A DNA stretch of 64,000 nucleotides. It comes from Phaeotremella fagi (lineage: Eukaryota > Basidiomycota > Tremellomycetes > Tremellales > Phaeotremellaceae). Position 1 is the first letter of the stretch, and every line of letters starts with the position of its first letter. Both the position numbers and the translations under genes were made by a program. Positions 44,824-56,674 of this stretch are shown here, one piece after another. The notes below the pieces were generated by a model. That model was not told the DNA's origin. It made no database searches and worked only from the letters and a program-made list of their open reading frames with translations. The stretch is taken from positions 62,001-126,000 of the forward strand of contig BCHU01000015.1 in the NCBI GenBank assembly GCA_001599715.1, read 5' to 3'.

Positions 44824-47475
44824 CTAATCAGATTTACCTTTATCCTTCCCCACCTCCTCCTCCTCATCACCATCCTTATATCCAACTTTCTTCCCACCCT
44901 CCTCCTCCTCCTCTTCATCACTATCATCACCCATAGCGAACACAACGTTCTCCTCCCCAACTCTCTGATGGCCACTGACTAACCCTCTACCTTCGTGGAC
45001 GTCGTCATCACCGTCCTCCTCTGTTGCTAGTGGTGCATGAAGTCCTCCTTCTAGTGTATCGATTTCGTAATCCTCCGCATCGGCTTCGTGTTCGTCTTGA
45101 GCTAGTTCTTGGGACATTGCGAATCGAACGTTGTCGCGAGTCTGTATATATTAGGTTTACTTCGCCAACTGCTGTTTGAGGTGTACTTACCGGTCTCCAT
45201 AACCAGGTGATAGCTGCGAAAACACAAAGGTAGATAGTAGCCAAAGAACCATCAAGTAGTATCCAGCGGTATTTCCAATTTCGAGGGGCGTAATCTAGCC
45301 ATGGACGTCAGTTTGAATCCATCACCCGAAGTTGCAACTTACCCTCATCCAATCTGTTCGATAAACTCAATGAAGAAATGACAAAGAATCCTCCAACTGC
45401 GATTACTGCCAGGATCAAGATCCGCCATAATCTTTGGAACATTTGTAATTTGTGTCTTTGTTTTCGTGCAGCAAGATGAGTGATTGTGCCTATAATTTTT
45501 CAAGGTTTTATTGAAGTTGGACATATGATGTGTGCAACATATTGAAGAGGATTGAGGAGGTAGAAGGGGATGATGAGTGAGTGTGACCATGAGATCATAT
45601 TGTTCATGAATGAGAAGGAAATAATTTGAGATGGATTGTTGAGAAGAGTCACGATCAATCAGCACATGATTCCACTTTTAAAAGGCATGAAAAACGTACC
45701 GTTTAAACTGACAATGATCCACATCAACCAAGCAGTCAAAGTCAAGGCCAAAGGGAAAATAAGTAAAAGCACAATAAGAAGCGAAGCGGACTAGAACTGT
45801 CAGAATAATTCAAAATAAAAAAGCTTACATCAAGTTCGACCTCAACAGTTCCAACTGAATACATGACTAACAGAAATCAGTGGTTATCGATAACGAAAAC
45901 ACTTACCACCAAAGATGAAATGGAATCCTGTCAAAATTCTAATCTTGTTCATAACCGAACCAAGACTCTGAGTGACGACACTCAACCCCATGGAGACTAT
46001 CAACAACAAAAAGAAACTCAATGAATTCCTGGCGGCGTTGAGTGTCGCGATGACGAATAGGAAGACCAAGGAACTGGTTCCTCCACCGTGTTTGTTTATG
46101 AATCGGTAATAGGCGAATTGGGCTAACATTTCGATTATTAGGAAGAGGATTGTTCCGGAGATATAGTATTGCATAGGGCTTGGAGGTGGGTTAGTGAGTT
46201 ACGTTTGTGGAAGTGTTAAGGCGACTTACAGGAGTTCACGGAGATGTCTGACACATAGGAACGTCCATCCGCAACCTATAGCGAAGTAGATTACACTGAG
46301 AGCGAGATAGAACTGGGTTTGATGTTAGTGAGAGTTAATTATATTGGTTAAAGACCAATCCTTACGTTGATTTTGGGATATTCAGCAGCTGGTAACTCCC
46401 CATCAAAAGTATTTTTAAAAACAACCAGACCAGAATATTCCGCGTGAGTTGGGTCTTTCTTCGTTATGGAAGGGATAGCGGATCGGGTCGAAACCAATGT
46501 AACTGGAACGACACCTAAAGAAAAATGAGTTTAGCATACAGTTCGCTTGAGAAACAATTCAAAACCGAACGCACCAACACAATAATAACCAGTTTTAGGA
46601 ACTGAATAAGTGATAGGAGCCGAATAAACGGGTATATCTCGTTTGGAACTACGACCGTTCCCCGTGATCTTATCCCAGACTTTATCAAAAGTTTCTTTAA
46701 CCTTCTCCTCCAACCCTTCATCATCATCTCCCCAAGGATCAACCGCACCAGTAGGTTCCGAAGCAGCAGAAGTAAGTTGGGAAGCTGGTATCCAAACTAT
46801 TTTCTCTTCTTCTGTTTCGTCTGTTTCGTCCGATGGATCTGTTGGTGTAGGTTCGACACTCAAGTCTTCATCTTGAGTTGGGACTGTTCCTGAGAATGAT
46901 AGGGCTGAAGTGAAGATTGAGGAGGTGCCCACTGAAGATGGGATTTCAGTGATGAACTCTCCTAATTGGGCTGAGGTACATAAACCTGATCGCACTGATA
47001 TAAATGTCAGTTACTGTGTGGATGAATTACGACGTCGTAACTCACCAGCAGATGTTGTGCAGATATACGTTTTCTAAATAACCAGGTCAACAAAGGATTT
47101 ACGAGACCCACATACAGGTCTATTAACACCACCCACAGAGTTATCAGGTGTATCAACACCTAAATAAGCCACATCTGACCATTCATAAATGACAAGAGCC
47201 ACCTGTCCAGTTGACGAAGAATCAAACTCGACTGAGTTGATCAAAATCAGTTCTTTCCACGTCATGTAATCACAAAGATACACACCTTCGATATAAGCTT
47301 CCTTACCACCGTACATCCCAGAACATACTTCCCTCAAACCATCTGTATCTTGAATAGCAACTACCAAAACGTCAGCAAGAACCTTCAAACATATAGTCTA
47401 CTCACCTGTATATGAAAACACTTTTGGTAAGACTGCGAGTCCTAAACTCAAGAAAGTGGTGAAAGGAAGACGCAT
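44824..47475 (-). CDS. Lung seven-transmembrane / GOST-type protein (PTM1-like)
   Basis: ATG at 47475, stop at 44826-44824, about nine exons. A signal peptide (MRLPFTTFLSLGLAVLP) is followed by a lumenal domain with few cysteines and a Ser/Thr/Asp-rich insert, ending with the YYCVGVVPV segment. Seven membrane helices then follow (YLALSVIYFAIGCGWTFLCV, ILFLIIEMLAQFAYYRF, the VTQSLGSVMNKIRILTGF loop) and a long acidic cytosolic tail (EEEEEEGGKK). Known relatives (yeast Ptm1, GPR107/TMEM87) live in the Golgi/endosome system and act in trafficking or as accessory receptors; no ligand is known here. Confidence 0.85.
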
Positions 47476-48386
47476 TTTTCGCGTTATTTTTCGTGAATCT
47501 TTCGGGGGGAGGTTATGGTGATTATCTGGGTATCACTTCTAGCCTCCTCTTGATGATTAGATATGATGAATATGCTGGAATTCTTCAATAAATAACAAAA
47601 AAACACTCTTGGAAACGAGGTGAAATGCTTGGTTGTACCCGAGACACCGCAGTGAGACACGGACTTTGATAATCTCCGCGCTGGAATCGTCTTCCAATAG
47701 GGATAGCGGTTTTTGTTCATACATCAAAGATATTCAAGTCGAAAAGAACTTTTCAGGTCTGACAGACAGGTTTTCTGGTAATATAAACACGGGGGAAATG
47801 ACTGTTTCTTGATACAGATCGAAGTTTTTCGATGTTCGAAAATTGACCCAATTCATGGATGTGGCGGTTGCGAACCATTCTGAAGGATGGCGAGGGGAGT
47901 CAACTTATCACCTAGAGATCGACGAAATGAATAACTAAACCGTCCAATTGTTTGTAAGTTCAAACATTTGATTTCGTTTATAGCAACAAATTGCTCTAAC
48001 AAGAATAACTCATCCCAAGCTTGATCTTTTCACTCACGACAGACCGCCATCAAGGGACGTCTCCGACCATTCCGGATGCGGTTTGAAACGGGGTTTTGCG
48101 GTCAGTGATGAGGAGAAAGGATTGATTTCCTTGCAGTTCCTGAAAGATTTTGTCGACGATTGTCTCTGATTCTTCTTGGGTTTCTCCCGTCGTCCATTGA
48201 TATAGGAGTTTCATCAAATTTTCAGTCTCCGACCACCTACTGAAAAGGGGTTCTTGGTTGGTCAAGAGGATTCAGTTACGAGCCCTTTTCAAGTGATTTC
48301 ACCCCCGATGCGGCCTAAGAGTTATAGCAATATATAACGAAGCATCTCTTCATGACTTTTCTTAACTTCAATCCAGCTACTCCATC
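47476..48386. other. Intergenic, with a possible relic frame
   Basis: 910 bp between the GOST start (minus) and family E copy 1 (plus). An open frame at 48050-48265 (minus) begins at TTG directly after an in-frame stop. Its pattern (TIVDKIFQELQGN, then SFLLITDRKT) vaguely recalls family E but is too weak to call. A TATA box for E1 is at 48331-48337. Confidence 0.4.
48331..48337 (+). promoter_or_regulatory. TATA box of family E copy 1
   Basis: TATATAA, 50 bp upstream of the ATG at 48387, in an AT-rich context. Confidence 0.4.
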
Positions 48387-49328
48387 ATGTTTTCACCGTC
48401 ATTGAAAAAGAAACTTAACTCGAACATGAAAAGTGGGAAGATTGTTGGTCGAGTTCAACATGAAGGGAAACTAGTTGAATATGATGAGGATGGCTATTTC
48501 TACCCGACAATGTCTTTGGACGACGATTTCGATGACGACGAGTTCTTTGGGGACCTCGACGAGGAAGAATTCCTAGAAGAGGTCTATCGTCATCTTGCAG
48601 ATAAATTTGATCCTCCTCATACCCGCAAAGGCCGACAATGGCTTGTCACCCATCCTTCACCTTTCATCTCAACCACATCAAACATGGATCGTTTATCTTT
48701 CATGGCCTTGGTCGATTTGATTCACAAAAACAAGGAAGAAGTTCAATTATTCTTTTTCGACACTGGTTCCAACGAAACAATTAACGCTTTGAGATGTTTG
48801 AACAAACTAGGCCGCATCAGAGGGGAGGACTACAAGGCCAGGGTTAGGAAAACATCCATCAAGCAGACGAGATATTACGTCCGGTATAATGATGAGTTGT
48901 TGTTGACGGGTACTCCCCAATGTATCGAGAAGTGGACAGTAACTCTTACTCGTGAGGTATGTTTGGGTGATCTCTCAAAAAGTATGTCGACTAAAACGCG
49001 AACCGCATAGAACTGTCAATCATTCTTCCCTTGCTGGTTCTTCGACACTTCTGACAACAACGACCAAAACGAGATTCGATTATGCTGGGACGAGGGTGTC
49101 ACCTATCCAAAAGCGATAAAGATCATTGCCCAACAACGCCATTCATTTTTCGAGGAACTTGAGCAAAGAATTGAAGAATTTTTGGCGGATGAAGGACGTC
49201 AACAATATGAACGGGAAATCATGGAGGATATGGAAATTGAGCAACGAGTAGAAGACTTTTTGGAGGAGGAACGAAGGGCACAGTTAGACGCAGAGTTAAT
49301 AGAATATTTCGGTAATCTTGCTTTCTGA
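48387..49328 (+). CDS. Unknown protein, family E copy 1 (intact)
   Basis: Exons 48387-48956 and 49011-49328, split by a 54-nt intron (gtatgt...atag), 295 residues. The N-terminus is basic (KKKLNSNMKSGKIVGRV), followed by an acidic stretch (DDDFDDDEFFGDLDEEE). Then come the family blocks VYRHLADKF, PSPFIS, KEEVQLFFFDTGSNETI and WTVTLTRE; exon 2 has NCQSFFPCWFFDT, and the C-terminal helix is acidic and coiled-coil-like (EELEQRIEEFLADE). No known domain is recognised. It is the only copy of the three without a disrupted frame. Confidence 0.6.
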
Positions 49329-49634
49329 GAGGACGGTGGATGAGATTCAGTTTTCATAGAACGGTTGTTGGTACCAGTTTGTATGCTGTAGTGTACTCAT
49401 CGGTACATATTGGTATACATGTGATGACTCTTCTTCCACTGAGTAACAAAATGTCGCAAAACTGTGGTGTGGCGCACCCGTACAGTAAAATCAGGTTCAT
49501 TCAGACTATATGTATTGTATGCGTGTACAACGCAAGGGCGTGGTTACAATAGTCCGTACAAGATGTGAACACCGACAATACAAATCCTATACAAATCCAA
49601 TACAATTCACCTCATATTCCCATCCAGCTCTTTC

Positions 49635-50446
49635 TCAGATATTGAGATCTCCAAACAGGAAAGTCAAGTCCAATTCAATTTCGATATCCCCTTCGACCAG
49701 CTTGTGAGAGGTCGAATCAGCCAACTTCGCCTCCAATAATCTTTTTTCCATAAGCTCAAGAATCTTCTCTCCTTCTAGTTGACGTCGCTTCTCTTTGACA
49801 CGACACATCGCGGTACTGAAGCTGGCTCCATATTCCCAATTTGGCACACACCCTGTTTGGCAGGCGAAGAATTCGGCAGGAATGTAGTGGCGGCAGTTCT
49901 GATAAAATTCCATACCTCTGTCAGCTATCTAAGAAGATGAACTGATAAAGGCAAATCACTCCAAGAGTGACCTTGATAACAGCGACGATATCGTCATTAC
50001 GGACCTCATGGAGAAAAACGACCTCTTTGGATGTGTTAGCGAAATTTAGAGCAGTATTAACGTCGTGGTGCTTATCACGATCGCGATACCATCGGTTTTT
50101 CTTCTCAGGGATGAACTTTTGTAGACTCTCAACAGCATCGAAGCAGTTGACCAAGTCGTTCCTGATCACAATGATTTGTACCGGACCATATTCTCGACGA
50201 AGCTCTTCCAGAACACGATAAGCAGTCCAATCCCGATCTTTGGTGGCGGATATCAATTCAGAACCTTCATTGAAAGTGGTACCATGTCGATAGATGTCAT
50301 GGTGTAATGACTGCTCAAAGTTCTCGTCCGTTGGATTCAACAGATACGGTTTCTCTGCACCACAGATGAGTCGATAACCGTTTTCATATTTTCGAAATTG
50401 GTGAGACCTCGTTGACTATGTATTCTGATGAAGTTATCTTCGACAT
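49635..50446 (-). pseudogene. Family E copy 2, 5' end out of frame
   Basis: Exon 2 (49898-49635) starts NCRHYIPAEFF, as in copy 1, and is joined through a 61-nt intron (49899-49959, gtgatt...tcag) to an upstream frame with IYRHGTTF, VLEELRREYGPVQIIVIRN and EVVFLHEVRND. That frame reaches FRKYENGYRL but has no ATG before an in-frame TAG. A plausible start (MSKITSSEYIVNEVSP, ATG at 50446) is in another frame and stops at 50384. No GT-AG pair joins the two, so a one-base shift near 50395-50410 is the simplest view. It is tail-to-tail with copy 1. Confidence 0.5.
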
Positions 50447-50617
50447 TACTGAGGATATTTGTGATCGGTGGTGTGTTTGGCTTCTATTGTCTATCAGGAC
50501 GAAAGCTTGAGTATGGTTTTGAATCTTTCTTACTTGTATAATGGTCATGATGACACTTGCTAAGTAGCTCTCAAGACTCAAAATGAAAATGTAGATTGGA
50601 AACGAAAAGTATGACAA

Positions 50618-50958
50618 ACACGTACATTGAAAAGCTATATACTGGGAGTTGATTCTCTCGTGATCAACTTTACCTCTCTCGTCATCAATTTTATCTTTCT
50701 CGTCATCAAATGATCAGAACAGCCAACGGCTTCTTAACGACCATCAATGGTCTCACTCTCGAGAATAGTGATAGAATGCCTCCGATAACAGGCTCCATTC
50801 GTCAACTCACAGATCTGGATATTGAAGGATGTTTCAAGCGGTGGAGATAATCTCAGATCCCTCTGGCGCTAATTTTGGTTATAAGTCACATCAGCTCGTT
50901 ATGAAGTAATCGATCGTATGTACAGAGAAGCCATTCTAAATAAAATTCCCTCCTGAGC
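50618..50958. other. Gap between family E copy 2 and the dioxygenase
   Basis: About 340 bp. A short direct repeat (TCTCGTGATCAACTTTACC, TCTCGTCATCAATTTTATC, TTCTCGTCATCAAATGATC) runs from 50652 to 50713, three imperfect units of about 28 bp. No gene seen. Confidence 0.45.
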
Positions 50959-52157
50959 TCAAGGAAGTCCAGATCTCCAAGTATCACCAACTTCGTTCTT
51001 TCCCCAAGCATAACTTGAGCCATCGTGGACAGTAGTTCTCCTCATATCTCGCTTATATCTTCCAGCAAAAGTACCACCTGTTGATCGATGCCTAAGGCAT
51101 TAGATCTGAACTAAATCCACATACTCACATGACACAAGTGTTATCCCAGATGACCAAATCACCATCATTCTTCCATTCAACCGAACAGACGTATTTGGGT
51201 TGACTAGCGTGATCGAGTAGTCTTTGAATCTCAGCTTGGCCCTCGGCTAGATCCATCCCTTCAACTTTGTAAGCATGATTGGCGATATACAAATTGGTTC
51301 TTCCTGATGGTTCGTGAATCTGAACCAAAGGATGTTTACCGAATTTTGAATTAAGAGGGTCAAACTGATGTCAGCCAGATTTCACCTAGAACGCTCACCT
51401 GAGGTTCATCGAATGCATGACTTCCAGGATTCGCCTTTCTTCGGGAATGATGTTGACTATGCCATAGGACCCAATCTTTAATCTTTTCTTTGTCTTTTGC
51501 ATCCAGATCGTCATAAGCAGCGCGGGTATCTGCGAACTTATTTCATCAGAACTGACTGTATTGGAGTTACTCACCTCAGTATTTCCGCCAGTTCCTTTTG
51601 GCGGAAGAGAATGAGCAAGAAGGAGACTCTATAAAATAAGTATTCATACCGACCAAAAACTTACATATCCCGCACGACGAGGATTGAAAGCACTGTCACA
51701 ATGGAATAGATCGTTTCCCTGCATTCAGCTCGTGCCACAGTTAAAATCTCACTTTGTTGAATAATGCTCGATATGAATCGGCAGGCATCACACTCCCATC
51801 AGCGTTTACGTTGCTGACATCGAATAGTCTAGATTACAGTAAGCAACAGAAGCTATCCGGTTTGAACTACCCACTCTTCAAATGGGAATCGACTAACACG
51901 TCCCGCTTTGGTATAAGGAGTGATATCGTCCAATTCACCAAAATGTCTACTCATCTCGACATGCTGAGCGTCGTCCATACCAGTCTGTCGACAGACTAGA
52001 ACGCCGTACTAAACCTATCAGTAAATTTCAATGACCTACTCACTTTAGCTAATCCTTTCTTCAATTCAGCTGCGGTCTCAGCTGTAAAGTTCTGAAAATC
52101 AACACCAGAGACTTCCGCCACAATTGAAGAATGGAGTGGAGTAAATGTAATTGTCAT
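50959..52157 (-). CDS. TauD/TfdA-family Fe(II)/2-oxoglutarate dioxygenase
   Basis: ATG at 52157 (MTITFTPLHSSIVAEVSGVDF), stop at 50961-50959, about six short exons, roughly 340 residues. The conserved pieces are GVLVCRQTGMDDAQHVEMSRHFGELD, the iron-binding HCD in LFHCDSAFNPRRAGYS, GGNTEYADTRAAYDDL, the distal histidine in WDNTCVMHRSTGG, and the 2-oxoglutarate-binding arginines in KRDMRRTTVHDG. Family members hydroxylate taurine, alkylsulfonates or aryloxyacetates, releasing sulfite or a phenol. It is divergent from an anion transporter 400 bp away, which suggests import and first-step breakdown of an organic anion. Confidence 0.9.
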
Positions 52158-52500
52158 GATTATTGGCTTCCTGTTCAATGTTTTGACACAAAATTTCACA
52201 GTTACTTTCAATCCCGTTGTTCATTATAATTTCCCAATTACATATGTTGTTGGCGGGGATCAAGAAGGAGTTACATTGTCTTAGGTCTGGTGATTAAAAT
52301 TAGATTCCGGCACCGGTCCGATTGATTGTGCTCCACTAGTATTCTCAAATGGTTGTTGATGGTTCTCAAAGGTGTTCACTTTGGAATCACTCCACTTCGA
52401 TTAGATCATCTGTTCTGCACTAGTGCGGTGCAAAGGACGGTGTTTTGATGGTAACATGAACGTTCACACACTCCGGACTGTGTGTGTGCATCACAAAATG

Positions 52501-52510
52501 TCTATAAATG
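52501..52510 (+). promoter_or_regulatory. TATA box of the second transporter
   Basis: TCTATAAATG, about 55 bp upstream of the transporter ATG at 52560, within the 400-bp region shared with the divergent dioxygenase gene. Confidence 0.45.
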
Positions 52511-52559
52511 GCATGTTTCACCGGAGGTTCTGCTATACTCTCACAAACCGTCAGACAGG

Positions 52560-54502
52560 ATGTCGAAAACTACACCGACCCATATAGAAGCTATCGAAGA
52601 GCAGAATCTCTACCCAGCCAAAGAGAATCTCCATGGAGATATAGCTTTACGAGTATTGGGAGATCGACAAGTTGAACTATCTGAAGCTGATGTAAGTACA
52701 GGCAGGAGCTTAGTGAGATGCCCACTAACCACCATCTCAGAATAAACGCATCCGTCGAAAGACTGATAGACATGTCTTGGTCATACTCGTCTTCGCCTAT
52801 TTCTTCCAGACATTCGATAAGTCAGTATGGGGTAAGTGTTAACCAAGGCAATGTCTGATACCTTTAGGATATGGAAACATCTTCGGCTTATCAACCGATG
52901 CCCATCTCGTAGGACGAGAATACAGTCTCTGCAGTTCCATCAACGCTATCGCTCAATTGGTTTGTTTACCTTTCGCTACATTCTTCATTGTCAAAGTACC
53001 TTCAAGATACCTCGTGACAATTTTGATCACGGGTTGGGGGATTGCTCAAACTTGTATGGCCGCTTGTACTACCTTTAGCGGATTGATGGCATGTAGATTT
53101 GTGAGTCAATCAAGTAACTCGGTTAATCTGTACTGACGTTTTGTTAGTTCTTGGGGTTCTTTGAGGCAGCGGCATTGCCATTGTACAGTGTTCTCACTGT
53201 CCAGTGGTATCGTCGTTCAGAACAACCTGTAAGAATTGGTAAGTCGAAAAGACGTAGATGTCCTGACCGTTTTAGCTATGTGGTACAGTACCAATGGAGT
53301 TGGTACGATAGTAGCTGCACTGTTATCATACGGACTGTAGGCGTCTTACCCTTTGTGTCGTGAAAACGTGCTGATATTGTGACAGTGGCCACGTTAACTC
53401 GGACAAAATCCGAGAATGGCAACTCATTTACCTAGTAGCAGGACTCTGTACAGTCTGCACAGCACCATTCGTGTATTGGCTCCTAGATTCAGACATCTCT
53501 TCGGCTCGTTTCTTCGACGAAGAAGAAAAGGTTTTAGCCTTTGAGAGATTAAGAGCTAATCAACAAGGAACTGGGAACTATGAATTCAAATGGCAACAAG
53601 TCTTGGAATTGATAATGGATCCAAAGACCTATCTTTGGTTCTGTCTTTCTGCTTTGCTCAATATTGGAGCCTCTGTTTCTTCTACTTTTGGTCCGACATT
53701 ACTTGCGAATTTTGGTTTTGACAAATTTGTAAGTGAACCTGCATTTACATTGCTTTCAATTAACGAAGTTTAGAACACCGCTTTACTAAATATCCCATAT
53801 GGGGTTCTACAATTCCTAACTATCATTCTATCAAGTTACGTAGTTCAGAAATGGAAATGGAAAGCACCCACTCTTTTGTTCTACAGTATTGTCATGATCA
53901 CAGGACTCGGTATGCTTTACGGAACTGAAACCAGTGGTCATTTCTCTCAACCAGTGGCAATGATCGGTTACTATTTCTTTGCTCCCTCCTACGGTTCAGT
54001 CAGTTTAGTAGTCTCATGGATGGTATCAAACACCGCTGGCCAGGTACGTCTACTTTCAATACTATTCTAGAGGTGTACTGACTTGGTGTAGACCAAGAAA
54101 ACCGCCAACATGGTTAATTTCAACATTGCCAATTCGATGGGTAACATTGTCGGACCGCTTTTGTTCAACGCAACAGACGCACCGTACTATCTACCAGGAG
54201 TACGAGCAATTTTAGGAATCTTCGCAGCAAATTTCGTTTGTATCATCCTTCAAGTGGTCGTATTATACTTCCAAAACAAACAGAGGCAAGAACAACGAGT
54301 AGCCAGAGGTAAACCTAGATTCATTCATGATACTTCCATGGGGGTTGCTTATCAGCAATATCAGAATCAAGAAGGTAACCAAGGGTTGGGTGGGAATGGT
54401 AAGCCTGTTATTTTGTATAACGTGATCACAACTTCTGATCCAAAAACAGCTCTCTTGGATTTGACTGATATGAAGAATGATGAATTCGTTTATGTGTATT
54501 GA
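52560..54502 (+). CDS. MFS transporter, anion:cation symporter (Dal5-like)
   Basis: ATG at 52560 (MSKTTPTHIEAIEEQN), stop at 54500-54502, about eight exons. Markers: NKRIRRKTDRHVLVILVFAYFFQTFDKSVWGYG around TM1, then FLGFFEAAALPLYSV, QWYRRSEQPVRI, EWQLIYLVAG, and MVNFNIANSMGNIVGP in the second half. It belongs to the fungal allantoate permease branch, distant from the 1624-3537 gene. The C-terminal tail is long and hydrophilic (KPRFIHDTSMGVAYQQ). Shared promoter with the TfdA-type enzyme; the two likely serve the same substrate. Confidence 0.88.
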
Positions 54503-54927
54503 GACGGTAGAAGATATATCGCAGTCGTACAAATAGGATGCATATACTGGATATGATGTATCACGCGAGCGTTGATGGGTATATATATCACAACTCTTAA
54601 TATCTTCTCTTCTTTTCTCTTCTCTTCTTTTTTCACGTCTTATCTCCATTTATGCGTCTTTCAACATATATTGAATTCGTTGGAAGGACGTGGTTGTTGC
54701 TTAAACGTTTACGATCATACAGTCTTATCTGTGAAATAAAGGTGTTCGAGGTCCGTGCTTGATGAGACCAGTTGTTTCAAGTTACCATCACTCGCACCTT
54801 CACCATCACTATCACCATCCCCATCATCTCCAAGACACCACCAAGCTGTGCAAAAACGTTTATCCAACCTCTCTCTTCATCTTCATCTTTGACCATACCA
54901 AAAATCGAAGAATAACCAAAAGTCATA

Positions 54928-55834
54928 ATGGAACCGAGAATGAAAACCCGCGAAGAAATCCAACAACTTTTCTACAACCCGAATCTAGGTTTTCGAGTCC
55001 ATGTCAAAGGTACATTAATTGAATATCGAAATGGTACACTCTACCCAACTGGTCCGATGGATATCACTTTTGATGATGATCGAATGCCAGACCTTGTTTA
55101 TCGTCACGTCGCTGAGACAGTCATACCACCTACAGATGACGATGAAGATGAGAATTTTCGGATCGTTGGTGGTTCACCTTTCATTTCTGGTTCTTGGGAT
55201 CTCTCATGGTGTTACGTTACTGCTCTAAAGAATATTCTTGCACAAGGTTAGGAGGAGGTAACGATATTCGTATTCGATCTGAATCAACTCACAGGAAGGT
55301 ATATATACCCCGACCCATATTTAGACGTTCTCGAAAAGCAAAAGGGCGGTAATGATTGGTGCGCACCAGATCGCGAAGTGGATATAGGTGATGCCGGCGA
55401 TTTCGCCTCTGACTCCTGTGAAATTTTATTTTTGGGAGATCTGGTTCCAATAGATTTATTGGTAATCACACGGGAGGTGAGCAGGAGGATACTCACCCAT
55501 TACTCCAGGACAATTTACTGAAATTGTTTCATGACACAAACAGACACCATTTTACTTTGACATGTTCACTAACGGTGTCCCTGACATACATGAACTCCGC
55601 TATATTGGTAGTCCAGACCTTTTTTACCGAGAGTTGGATTTCAGTAGTGATTTCAACGAAGAAAGGAGAGATGACGTTCGAAACCATCATTACAAGCAGA
55701 TTGCTGAAGCGAAAAGAACTCTGGAACTCGATATGGCACTCAAAGGTTTAAACATCGCTGGTGATAGAGGTGAAGGAGAGTTATCAGGAAACGTTGCTGC
55801 ATCCGAGAGACAGGGAGATGTCGATATGGAGTGA
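54928..55834 (+). CDS. Unknown protein, family E copy 3 (in-frame TAG, possibly intronised)
   Basis: Starts MEPRMKTREEIQQLF. Family blocks are LIEYRNGTLYPTGP, LVYRHVAETV, GGSPFIS, DSCEILFLGDL and, in the last exon, TPFYFDMFTNGVPDIHELRYIG. A TAG at 55249-55251 falls where copy 1 has Lys (KEEVQLFFFD against TAG-EEVTIFVFD). The same change creates a GTTAGG donor, and an intron 55247-55294 (48 nt, ending ctcacag) would restore the frame, giving 263 residues with exons 54928-55246, 55295-55476 and 55544-55834. The second intron (55477-55543, gtgagc...aacag) matches the position in copies 1 and 2. It is either a pseudogene or a rescued gene. Confidence 0.5.
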
Positions 55835-56674
55835 AAAGTTGGATATTGATTCAGGAAAATCAATAATGTAAGTATATAAGACACATTTCATCACAAGTCC
55901 ATACTGCGTATGTTATAAGCGAAAGATAGGATATGATTGGATGGAATGTTAATGTAGAATAATGATAGGACACTGAGAGCAGATAAGAGATTTAAGGTAT
56001 GTAAGCATTCATTTCGGATCTGCAGTGGCCGTCGGGAAAAACAGAAAAAAAAAAAAACAGATAAAACCTTAAAAATAAAATTTGGGTATCGGGATAAAAG
56101 GCGCATTGAATTTCATCGGTATAAAGGTGTGGATGGTGGAGTCCACCTTGTGATTAGTTTCCCCCGTTTTATATATTTGTTTTGTTTTTACATTTCATCG
56201 TTCCAATCTATCTTTAATCTATTAAATAACCACATTAATCAGTGCCACCTTTGTTGTGTATAGCATACATACTCCTTTAATAAATTGATACAACAACTGC
56301 TCCCTTGTAGTAATATCTACTTCTAAGACATTTATCTTGTGAATAAAACCCAGTCAATATCAGATATCTACATAGTCTTCCCGGTCAAATTCTTCATGTA
56401 AGTCAATCGTCTTCTATCCAAATCTCCTCGAAGTCATTCCACTTTCCCCCATCATCTCCTTCTTTCCTCTTCGGCAGAAGCCAAAAATTTTCAGAAGTAC
56501 ACATAAATCATGGAACTTTCTTATCCTCTCCCTTTACTCGATTCCCTATACACAGATAATACATCCACGCATTATACACCCATATAACAACCGTTGTATA
56601 GTATACTTAACTAACCTTACTCTAGAAGCTTCTTAATTTCTCCATATTAACATAACCTATCAAATTCAACGAAA
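55835..56674. other. Intergenic, AT-rich; no gene seen
   Basis: 840 bp. Contains a poly-A run at about 56043-56057 and T/C-rich promoter-like tracts before the FAH gene. No supported coding sequence. Confidence 0.5.

Noticed and set aside
48050..48265. 71-codon frame possibly related to family E
   Set aside because: Starts at TTG after an in-frame stop; similarity is only a loose hydrophobic pattern.
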